Assembly (NCBI GenBank): GCA_017998475.1 | Contig: JAGODA010000060.1 | Location: 1-12,942, forward strand | DNA from: Spirochaetota bacterium | GTDB taxonomy: Bacteria; Spirochaetota; UBA4802; UBA5368 | DNA length: 12,942 nucleotides | Direction of reading: 5' to 3' | Shown: positions 7,395-12,942 of the stretch, piece after piece | Layout of the letters: each line of letters opens with the position of its first letter | Position numbering within the stretch: the first letter of the stretch is position 1 | Made by a program: the position numbers and the translations under genes | Notes under the pieces: generated by a model | The model's input: the letters and a program-made list of their open reading frames with translations, nothing else | Database searches by the model: none | What the model was told of the DNA's origin: nothing

Positions 7395-7468
7395 CGGGAT
7401 GTAGCGCAGCCAGGTAGCGCGCTGCGTTCGGGACGCAGAAGCCGGGAGTTCAAATCTCCCCATCCCGA
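7395..7468 (+). tRNA. tRNA-Pro, anticodon CGG
   Basis: A complete 74-base cloverleaf. The acceptor stem CGGGATG pairs perfectly with CATCCCG (7461-7467), the D stem is GCGC/GCGC, and the anticodon stem is CTGCG/CGCAG around loop TTCGGGA. The anticodon CGG lies at 7429-7431 and reads CCG. The variable loop is AAGCC and the T arm is GGGAG-TTCAAAT-CTCCC. The discriminator base is A at 7468. The next bases are CAT, so the 3' CCA is not encoded and must be added by the tRNA nucleotidyltransferase. A short T-rich run (7473-7480) follows and may help end transcription, but no separate terminator hairpin is seen. Confidence 0.97.
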
Positions 7469-7613
7469 CATCGTTCTTTTTAAATCCCCGGTGGTACTAC
7501 AGACACAGCCGCCGGACGGCCGATATAAAAATAGACGAAATCGCGCATCCTTGCTGAAGATTCGCCCAGGATTCTCCGATATAGTAGTGACCGGGACTTC
7601 GGGACAATTATGC

Positions 7614-7642
7614 TTGAATTATCCTGATACTTATACTATATT
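7614..7642 (+). promoter_or_regulatory. Candidate sigma70-type promoter of the partner-switching cluster
   Basis: TTGAAT at 7614-7619 and TATATT at 7637-7642 (five of six matches to TATAAT) are exactly 17 bases apart. This would start transcription near 7649 and leave a leader of about 110 bases before the ATG at 7761. It argues against translation starting at 7491, which lies upstream of this promoter. The rest of the spacer from 7469 to 7760 shows no other recognisable gene or site. Confidence 0.45.
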
Positions 7643-7760
7643 CCAATCACTTCGGCGCGATCGGCTCCGAATGATGTGGTCGGCGAAGACTTTACCTCCT
7701 ATCGCACCATTATTATCCGAGAGGGGATTCTCAAAAGGCCGGGAAAGCAAGATAAGCGAT

Positions 7761-8180
7761 ATGCTAGACACCAGAACCCCAGAGATATTCACTGTTTCGT
7801 TCCCGTCGCTGAAAGACTCCCGTAAGGGTATTGTCAACGCGGTAATCGAAAAAATACAGGACAGAGGCCTCTCGACCAGGCTTTCCCGGGACGAACTCTA
7901 CCTCATCATCGACGAAGCCGTCACCAACGCCATGGAGCACGGCAATAAGTGGGACCCCGAAAAAATGGTGTTCATATCCGTTTCAAAAAATTCCCGTCAC
8001 CTGAAAATCAGCGTAAGCGACGAGGGAAAGGGGTTCGCCTGCGGCCAGTGTGAAAACGCTTCCACCGATACGGGGCCGCTGACCCTCAGAGGGAGAGGCA
8101 TTAAGATTATTCGCCAGTTCTGCAGTCCCCGCTGGAACGATCGTGGTAACTGCATAGAACTCATCATCGACCTGGCCTGA
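7761..8180 (+). CDS. RsbW/SpoIIAB-like anti-sigma factor kinase (HATPase)
   Basis: A 139-residue HATPase_c protein like RsbW/SpoIIAB. These serine kinases bind a sigma factor or other partner and phosphorylate a STAS antagonist. ATP-binding boxes are complete: N box DEAVTNAMEHGNK (51-63; Glu52, Asn56), G1 DEGKGF (87-92), and G2 GRGIKII (111-117). There is no sensor or dimerisation-phosphotransfer domain, so it is not an ordinary histidine kinase. The frame is open back to 7491, and other starts exist at 7491 and 7671. The domain aligns from about residue 9 of the version given, its length matches the family, and a candidate promoter lies at 7614-7642. The Shine-Dalgarno match before 7761 is weak, so the start is uncertain. 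The membrane protein gene starts 8 bases later and a STAS gene follows, so the three are probably one operon. No sigma factor is present in the window. Confidence 0.85.
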   Translation: MLDTRTPEIFTVSFPSLKDSRKGIVNAVIEKIQDRGLSTRLSRDELYLIIDEAVTNAMEHGNKWDPEKMVFISVSKNSRHLKISVSDEGKGFACGQCENASTDTGPLTLRGRGIKIIRQFCSPRWNDRGNCIELIIDLA

Positions 8181-8188
8181 ACCCCCCC

Positions 8189-8902
8189 ATGAACCACTTT
8201 GTATCCGTTGCCGTCGCGGCATCCTTTATCTTTTTACCGGTCACACCGGGCCCCCTCCCCGCCCGCGGCGCGGCAATGCTTGAGGACACGGCGCGCGCCT
8301 TTAAGGAGATCCGCGAAACAATCAATGATATCCGCCACACGGCGGGCGGGATAGCGCGTTTTCTTGAAAGCGTATCATCGGTCGCAGGTACAATCGCCCG
8401 ACTCATCGATCCGCGCGCGCTGGCGCTCCTCTTCTTTGTCCTGGTCTTTTCGGCCGGCTTCGCGGCCATAGGCATCCCCCGCGGCAGGGCTTCGTTTTTC
8501 ATATCGCTCGCGCTGGTGGACGCCCTGTGGTTCGCATGGGGCAGAAGCATTAACGCGGAGTTGCCTTCCTACGCGCTGTCGATGGCGGGGGCCAACCTGT
8601 ACCTGCTCGTGCCCTATTTCAGCTACCTTGTCCTCCGGCGCCGGGCCCTGCCCGCCGCCGGACGCGCCTTCGCGGCGCTTCGCCTGCGCCGCGCGGCGCG
8701 TAAACCGGCCGGGCGCGAAGAAATACGGCGACTGGCGCGACGCGTCGACGACGAAAGCCTCGGCCTTGTCGCCTCTCTTTCCCGCGACGCCGCCGCGTCC
8801 GCCGGGGAGGAGGCCGTCTCGATTTCCGAAGAGAGCAGGAAGCGCATCACGAACCTGCGGGATGCGCTCGACAGACTATCCCATACCGTACCGAAGGAAT
8901 GA
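8189..8902 (+). CDS. Multi-pass membrane protein of unknown function between RsbW-like and RsbV-like genes
   Basis: I do not recognise this 237-residue protein. Residues 1-28 look like a signal peptide or first membrane segment, with a hydrophobic core at 6-18 and an ARGAA stretch near 25-29. Residues 30-72 are a charged, probably amphipathic helical stretch. Three hydrophobic segments follow at about 77-96, 101-118 and 130-148. The region after them is strongly basic (150-185, with RRR and RLRRAAR), which by the positive-inside rule suggests a cytoplasmic tail. Residues 186-237 are polar and helical. No catalytic motif is seen. The ATG at 8189 has no Shine-Dalgarno sequence (it follows a run of C) but sits 8 bases after the kinase stop, consistent with translational coupling. 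The STAS gene starts 1 base after its stop. Position suggests a membrane input or anchor for the partner switch; that is inference only. Confidence 0.72.
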   Translation: MNHFVSVAVAASFIFLPVTPGPLPARGAAMLEDTARAFKEIRETINDIRHTAGGIARFLESVSSVAGTIARLIDPRALALLFFVLVFSAGFAAIGIPRGRASFFISLALVDALWFAWGRSINAELPSYALSMAGANLYLLVPYFSYLVLRRRALPAAGRAFAALRLRRAARKPAGREEIRRLARRVDDESLGLVASLSRDAAASAGEEAVSISEESRKRITNLRDALDRLSHTVPKE

Positions 8903-8903
8903 C

Positions 8904-9236
8904 ATGGAGATTACCCGAAGCGCAGCCAAGAATGTCGCGATTATCCATCTTTCCGGCCTGTTCGAGTATCACGACGAAGCGAAACTCCTCTCGGCGATGC
9001 GCCAGTCCGTCGGATCGCGCCCGGACATCGTCGCCATCGATCTGGCGGGCGTCGACAATCTCAACTCGGCCTGTATGGCCGCCCTGCTCAACATGCTCAA
9101 GATTTCGGACGAGGCCAGGATTCAGTTCATACTTTATGGAATGAACTCGCGCGTGCATATGCTGATAGAAAAGGTGTTCTCGCGCGATTACGTCCCCCTG
9201 CTCACGACCGAGGAGTTCACCGAGCGCTACCTGTAA
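8904..9236 (+). CDS. STAS-domain anti-sigma factor antagonist (RsbV/SpoIIAA-like)
   Basis: A 110-residue single STAS domain. Family features are an N-terminal beta strand NVAIIHLSGLFEYHDE, the central DIVAIDLAGVDNLNSACMA, a helix LLNMLKISDEA, and IQFILYGMNSRVHMLIEKV, which matches the usual 'v.g....v...l...' strand and helix. In the cognate switch the unphosphorylated form binds the RsbW-like kinase and frees its partner. The conserved Asp-Ser-Ser/Thr-Gly phosphorylation loop reads Asn54-Ser55-Ala56-Cys57 here, so one serine remains but its surroundings are changed. AAGGA at 8894-8898 lies 5 bases before the ATG at 8904, inside the end of the preceding gene, whose stop is 1 base upstream. It is the last gene of the apparent three-gene cluster. 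No matching PP2C phosphatase is in the window. Confidence 0.85.
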   Translation: MEITRSAAKNVAIIHLSGLFEYHDEAKLLSAMRQSVGSRPDIVAIDLAGVDNLNSACMAALLNMLKISDEARIQFILYGMNSRVHMLIEKVFSRDYVPLLTTEEFTERYL

Positions 9237-9266
9237 ATGCTCGAAGGGCGGCTCTGTCCCCGCGCG

Positions 9267-9294
9267 ACCGAAGTATCATTCCTAAAAATTCGGT
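9267..9294. repeat. Inverted repeat ACCGAA-N16-TTCGGT before gpmI
   Basis: Perfect 6-base arms lie 30 bases after the STAS gene and upstream of the candidate gpmI promoter. The loop is AT-rich, and no T run follows, so it does not read as an intrinsic terminator. It may be an operator or chance. Confidence 0.25.
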
Positions 9295-9312
9295 GGACAT
9301 CTCCGTCGCGAT

Positions 9313-9341
9313 TTGCTAAAAACCCCCTGCCGGATCATGAT
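9313..9341 (+). promoter_or_regulatory. Candidate promoter for gpmI-glgA
   Basis: TTGCTA at 9313-9318 and CATGAT at 9336-9341 are 17 bases apart, four of six matches each. It is the best pair I can see in the 188-base gap before gpmI and would start transcription near 9348. Confidence 0.3.
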
Positions 9342-9424
9342 GATTCCCGCGCACGGCCAGACGGCCGCGACGCGCGCATATGCCGCCGCACGACGGCGCG
9401 AAACCGAACGACGCGATACCCGGA

Positions 9425-11080
9425 ATGAAAGAGCTGAGACCATCCAATCGATCGAAAACAGGCGGCCCCGTCGTTCTCGTTATAATGGACGGGGTCGGCA
9501 CAGGACGGCCGGACGCGACGAACGCGTTCTTCACGGCGCGGACCCCCTGCCTCGACGGTCTCATGTCATCCTGCCTGACGACGTCCCTCAAGGCCCACGG
9601 GACCGCCGTCGGGCTTCCCGGCGACGACGATATGGGCAATTCCGAGGTCGGCCACAACGCGCTCGGCGCGGGAAGGATCTTCGACCAGGGAGCCAAGCTG
9701 GTCAACTCGGCGGTGGCCTCCGGCTCGCTCTTCGGCTCGGAACTGTGGCGGCGGCTCGTCGCGAGGCCCGCGACCGGCGCCGCGACGTTTCATCTGATTG
9801 GTCTTCTGTCCGACGGCAACGTCCATTCTCACATCGACCATCTTTTCGCGCTCGTCTCGGCGTGTCGACGCGACGGGGTGCGAAGGCTCCGCGTGCACGC
9901 TCTGCTCGACGGGCGCGACGTACCCGAGACCTCGGCGCTCCTCTACGTCGACAGGCTCGAGGACTTCCTCGCCGGATTCGTTCGCGATGGGTTCGACTAC
10001 CGCATCGCGTCGGGCGGCGGCAGGATGATTACCACGATGGACCGCTACGAGGCCGACTGGAGCATCGTGAAGAGGGGCTGGGAGGCGCACGTGCTCGGAA
10101 CCGCCCGCTCGTTCGGGTCGGCGCGAGAGGCGATCGAGACCTTCCGGACCGAACAGCCGGGCATAACCGACCAGTACCTTCCCTCGTTTACCATCGCGGA
10201 CCAATCAGGCAAAGCCGTCGGGCCCGTGATGGACGGCGACTCGGTGGTGCTTTTTAATTTCAGGGGCGACCGCGCCATACAGATCTCCCGCGCCTTCGAC
10301 GACGACACGCTCGAAGCCTTCGACCGCGTGCGCCGTCCGGACGCGCTGTTCGCCGGTATGATGGAGTACGACGGCGACCTGAAAATCCCGCGCAACTACC
10401 TCGTAAGTCCGCCGGCGATCGAACATCCCATCAGCGAGTATCTCGCACGCGCCGGATGCCGCCAGTACGCGGTGTCCGAGACCCAGAAGTTCGGTCACGT
10501 CACCTATTTCTGGAACGGAAACCGCAGCGGGCGTTTCGACGAGCGGACCGAAACCTACGAGGAGATACCCTCCGACCGGGTTCAGTTCAACGAGCGTCCG
10601 TGGATGAAGGCCGCGGAAATCACCGACGCGACGCTCCGGGCGCTGAAGAGCGGCGATTACGACTTCCTCCGGCTCAACTACGCCAACGGCGACATGGTGG
10701 GACACACGGGCGATTTCAACGCCTCGGTCATCGCCGCCGAGACCGTGGACCTGTGCCTCGCCCGGCTGCTGCCGGCCGTACGCGCCGCCGGGGGTGTGGC
10801 GCTCATCACCGCCGACCACGGCAACCTTGACCAGATGTACGAACTGGCGCCGGACGGATCGATAAAGACGGACAAGGCGACCGGCGCCCCGCAGAACAAG
10901 ACATCGCACACCCTCAATCCGGTACCTTTTATCATATACGACCCCGTTCCGGCGGGCCCGTATCGCCTGCGGCGCCTCCCGGATCCGCCGGGCCTGGCGA
11001 ATGTCGCTTCCACCATACTGTATTTCCTGGGCTACGAGCCTCCGGACGACTACCTGCCCTCGCTCGTAGAGCCCGCATGA
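9425..11080 (+). CDS. gpmI: 2,3-bisphosphoglycerate-independent phosphoglycerate mutase
   Basis: A 551-residue cytoplasmic, metal-dependent (usually Mn) enzyme of the alkaline phosphatase superfamily that interconverts 3- and 2-phosphoglycerate. Metal and catalytic motifs, numbered from the chosen start, are VIMDGVG (Asp22), DMGNSEVGHNALGAGR (phosphoserine nucleophile Ser73), NYANGDMVGHTG (Asp423, His427), ADHGN (Asp464, His465) and KTSHT (His495). Typical bacterial GpmI proteins are about 510-515 residues. The length and wording such as AHGTAVGLP followed by DDMGNSEVGHNALGAGR and LFNFRGDRAI resemble the plant/trypanosomatid-like type. The ATG at 9425 is preferred over an in-frame ATG at 9380: neither has a good ribosome site, but the conserved domain begins about 14 residues after 9425. 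Its TGA overlaps the glgA ATG by 4 bases, implying translational coupling. Role in glycolysis and gluconeogenesis is secure; exact start is not. Confidence 0.92.
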   Translation: MKELRPSNRSKTGGPVVLVIMDGVGTGRPDATNAFFTARTPCLDGLMSSCLTTSLKAHGTAVGLPGDDDMGNSEVGHNALGAGRIFDQGAKLVNSAVASGSLFGSELWRRLVARPATGAATFHLIGLLSDGNVHSHIDHLFALVSACRRDGVRRLRVHALLDGRDVPETSALLYVDRLEDFLAGFVRDGFDYRIASGGGRMITTMDRYEADWSIVKRGWEAHVLGTARSFGSAREAIETFRTEQPGITDQYLPSFTIADQSGKAVGPVMDGDSVVLFNFRGDRAIQISRAFDDDTLEAFDRVRRPDALFAGMMEYDGDLKIPRNYLVSPPAIEHPISEYLARAGCRQYAVSETQKFGHVTYFWNGNRSGRFDERTETYEEIPSDRVQFNERPWMKAAEITDATLRALKSGDYDFLRLNYANGDMVGHTGDFNASVIAAETVDLCLARLLPAVRAAGGVALITADHGNLDQMYELAPDGSIKTDKATGAPQNKTSHTLNPVPFIIYDPVPAGPYRLRRLPDPPGLANVASTILYFLGYEPPDDYLPSLVEPA

Positions 11081-12561
11081 AAATCGCGTTCGCGACATCC
11101 GAGGCCTATCCCTTCGCAAAGACCGGCGGGCTCGCCGATGTCTCGAACGCCCTCCCCGCGGCGCTGGCGCGGCGGGGACACGACGTGCGCATATTCATGC
11201 CGCGCTACTACGTCGTCGACCGGGAGCGCTTCGGCCTGAAGATGGTCGGCGATCCCCTCGGCGTACCCCTGGGAGGGGGCGAGAAATGGGCGGCCATCCT
11301 CGAATCGCGCCACATTCCCGATGTCCCGGTGTATTTCATCGAACACGATCAGTATTTCGGGCGCGACGGTCTTTACGACGACGGCCATGCCGCCTATCCC
11401 GACAACGCCGAGCGCTTCATCTTTTTCTGCCACGGGGTGATGAGGGCCCTGCGCGACCTCGGCTTTTCCCCGGACATAATCCACTGTAACGACTGGCAGA
11501 CGGGCCTCATTCCGGCGTACCGGAAAACGCTGTACGGCGACGATCCCTTTTTCCGCGGGAGCTCCGCGGTGATGACGGTGCATAACGCGGGCTACCAGGG
11601 GGTTTTCCCGGCGGAGAACTACCGTCTTACCGGACTGGACTGGAAACACTTCGCCGATGATGGGCTGGAATTTTTCAGTCAGATGAACTTCCTGAAAGGC
11701 GGCATCCTTTTCGCCGACGCGGTCACCACCGTGAGCAGAAAATACGCCGAGGAGCTCACCACCCCCGAGTTCGGGTACGACCTCACCGACGTCTTCCGAC
11801 GGGTAAAGGGCCGCTTTCACGGGATAACAAACGGCGTCGATTACGGCAAGTGGAACCCGGAGACCGATCCGTTCCTCCCGGCGCGCTATTCGCGCGAAAA
11901 TATGGACGGCAAGCGCGCGTGCAGAGAAGAGCTCCAGCGAAGGATGGGGATCGAGATCGATCCAGCGGCGCCCCTCGCAGGCTCCGTCTCACGCGTCACC
12001 TATCAGAAGGGAATGGATGTGCTCGCCGGCGCCCTGCGACCGCTCATGGCCGACGAGAACTTTCAGTTCGTACTGCTGGGACAGGGCGAGGACTGGATAT
12101 TCCGCGCATTCGAGGAGCTGCGCCGCCTGTTCCCCGGACGGATCGGCGTCTTTCGCGGATACGACGAGGGCCTGTCGCACCTGGTCGAGGCGGGACTCGA
12201 TATCTATCTCATGCCGTCCCGCTACGAGCCGTGCGGGCTCAACCAGATGTACAGCATGAAATACGGCACGATCCCCGTGGTGCGCGCCACCGGCGGCCTG
12301 GATGACACGATCGTCGAATGGGACGAAAGGAGCCTGCGCGGCAACGGGTTCAAGTTCGCGGAGCTTACCGAAAAGGCGCTGTACGAGAAGATGCGTTATG
12401 TTATACGCTGTTTCAACGACACCCGCGCCTGGAACACGCTCCGGAAAAACGCCATGGAATTCAGTTATTCCTGGGCCGACGCGGCGGTTGAATACGAGCG
12501 GCTGTACGAGTCGCTCCACACATCGGCGGGGGGGCGCGGAAAACGTCCCGCGAGACCCTGA
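11077..12561 (+). CDS. glgA: Glycogen synthase (ADP-glucose, GT5 family)
   Basis: A 494-residue GT-B glycosyltransferase that transfers glucose from ADP-glucose to the growing alpha-1,4-glucan in the cytoplasm. The N-terminal ADP-glucose loop is KTGGLADV (Lys15-Thr16-Gly17-Gly18). The acceptor-side motif HNAGYQGVF has His169, equivalent to the catalytic His of E. coli GlgA. LKGGILFADAVTTVS is the conserved interdomain strand. The C-terminal domain has PSRYEPCGLNQMYSMKYG with Glu384 of the E-X7-E motif and then TGGLDDTI. Length is close to E. coli GlgA (477). The ATGA overlap with gpmI and the absence of a clear Shine-Dalgarno sequence suggest translation by coupling. No branching enzyme or ADP-glucose pyrophosphorylase is in the window. 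With gpmI and fbp it points to glycogen storage fed by gluconeogenic carbon. Confidence 0.95.
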   Translation: MKIAFATSEAYPFAKTGGLADVSNALPAALARRGHDVRIFMPRYYVVDRERFGLKMVGDPLGVPLGGGEKWAAILESRHIPDVPVYFIEHDQYFGRDGLYDDGHAAYPDNAERFIFFCHGVMRALRDLGFSPDIIHCNDWQTGLIPAYRKTLYGDDPFFRGSSAVMTVHNAGYQGVFPAENYRLTGLDWKHFADDGLEFFSQMNFLKGGILFADAVTTVSRKYAEELTTPEFGYDLTDVFRRVKGRFHGITNGVDYGKWNPETDPFLPARYSRENMDGKRACREELQRRMGIEIDPAAPLAGSVSRVTYQKGMDVLAGALRPLMADENFQFVLLGQGEDWIFRAFEELRRLFPGRIGVFRGYDEGLSHLVEAGLDIYLMPSRYEPCGLNQMYSMKYGTIPVVRATGGLDDTIVEWDERSLRGNGFKFAELTEKALYEKMRYVIRCFNDTRAWNTLRKNAMEFSYSWADAAVEYERLYESLHTSAGGRGKRPARP

Positions 12562-12589
12562 AGCGCCCGGCATTCATCATTTTCCGACA

Positions 12590-12596
12590 AAGGAGG
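12590..12596 (+). promoter_or_regulatory. Strong ribosome binding site
   Basis: AAGGAGG is a full anti-Shine-Dalgarno match 6 bases before the ATG at 12603. It is the strongest site in the window and fixes the start of the last, truncated gene. Confidence 0.8.
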
Positions 12597-12602
12597 ACGC
12601 AC

Positions 12603-12942
12603 ATGTCACGACGACCCGCATGGTGGCTCCCGGTGCTCGCCAGGATTTGGCCGATCACCTGGATGAGCGCGAAGGCCACGACATGGCCCGTGCTTGGAGG
12701 CCTCATCGCGCGCCTTACGCTTCCGCTCTTCAGCGGAAAGAACCTCGACGTGAGCTACATCCCCATCAACGAGACGCTCACGCCCCCGGGCAGCACCCCG
12801 CTCCCGGTCGCCGTGATGGAGGAGCTCATCCGCCGCTCCGCGCATCGCGTCATCATCGACAAGTGCACGTGCCGCGACGCGCGGCGATGCGAGGAACACC
12901 CCGTGGAGATGGGATGCACCCTGCTGGGGGAAGGGACGCGTG
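12603..12942 (+). CDS. CxCR cysteine-cluster (probable Fe-S) protein, 3' end outside window
   Basis: The first 113 residues of a protein that runs off the right edge. It starts with a basic, tryptophan-rich segment (WWLPVLARIWPITW) and a weakly hydrophobic stretch near 27-44 that may sit on or in the membrane. Around residues 86-105 it has the pattern CTCRDARRCEEHPVEMGCTLLGEG, that is Cys-x-Cys-Arg, a third Cys 5 residues after that Arg, and a fourth Cys after a Pro-containing spacer. I recall the same arrangement (CxCR..xRC.dyPid.GC.fLGe) in proteins annotated as 4Fe-4S or ferredoxin-like in anaerobes and archaea. An Fe-S or metal-binding role is therefore likely, but the reaction is unknown. 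A very strong ribosome site and a 41-base gap after glgA suggest it may be cotranscribed, with well-expressed independent initiation. Confidence 0.7.
   Translation, partial: MSRRPAWWLPVLARIWPITWMSAKATTWPVLGGLIARLTLPLFSGKNLDVSYIPINETLTPPGSTPLPVAVMEELIRRSAHRVIIDKCTCRDARRCEEHPVEMGCTLLGEGTR

Noticed and set aside
7232..7471. Open frame on the minus strand with a protein beginning MSGWGDLNSRLLRPERS
   Set aside because: Its start is the complement of the tRNA-Pro gene. This is a well-known false protein produced by reading a tRNA backwards.
7395..7480. tRNA-Pro as an integration site for a mobile element
   Set aside because: No integrase gene and no second copy of the tRNA 3' end was found within the window.
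7491..7760. 90-residue N-terminal extension of the RsbW-like kinase
   Set aside because: The added sequence resembles no domain, there is no ribosome site, and a good promoter candidate lies inside it. A start at 7671 cannot be fully excluded.
9313..10257. 314-codon open frame overlapping gpmI in another frame, and similar long frames at 10205-11119 (minus) and 5679-6605 (plus)
   Set aside because: They are low-complexity, arginine-rich or featureless translations opposite or out of frame with clear gpmI and plsB sequences. Such shadows are common in GC-rich DNA.

Overview
The window is a GC-rich bacterial chromosome segment with densely packed housekeeping and signalling genes. No insertion sequence, integrase, CRISPR array or rRNA is visible. 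A PlsB-type glycerol-3-phosphate acyltransferase points to a diderm. This PlsB occurs with a class III (B. subtilis-type) fructose-1,6-bisphosphatase, a phosphoglycerate mutase of the plant/trypanosomatid-like type, a DUF151 bifunctional nuclease and an RsbV/RsbW-like partner-switching pair. That mix would suit a free-living Spirochaetota (Leptospira-like) or deltaproteobacterial-grade lineage. The taxonomic guess rests on recalled family distributions and is weak.

Layout, plus strand: (1) the 3' part of a tartrate/D-malate/isopropylmalate dehydrogenase family gene (2-802), followed after 4 bases by an alpha/beta hydrolase (807-1670); (2) a DUF151 nuclease-like gene with its own candidate promoter (1760-2251); (3) class III fructose-1,6-bisphosphatase (2343-4169). 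On the minus strand, plsB (6809 down to 4182) converges on the phosphatase gene with only 12 bases between the stop codons. Next comes a 585-base, relatively AT-rich intergenic stretch holding a few inverted repeats, then tRNA-Pro(CGG) at 7395-7468.

From 7761 the plus strand carries a tight three-gene cluster: an RsbW/SpoIIAB-like HATPase, an unrecognised multi-pass membrane protein, and an RsbV/SpoIIAA-like STAS protein. This looks like a partner-switching module with a possible membrane sensor between its two arms. It is followed by gpmI (9425-11080) overlapping glgA (11077-12561) by 4 bases, and then the start of a CxCR-type cysteine-cluster (probably Fe-S) protein cut off by the window end.

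Functionally, fructose-1,6-bisphosphatase, phosphoglycerate mutase and glycogen synthase all favour carbon flow toward hexose phosphates and glycogen. PlsB commits glycerol-3-phosphate to phospholipid. No complete, clearly undescribed system is visible. The two observations most worth a second look are the internal duplication in PlsB (a degenerate acyltransferase copy before the catalytic one) and the membrane protein embedded between the anti-sigma-like kinase and its STAS partner.
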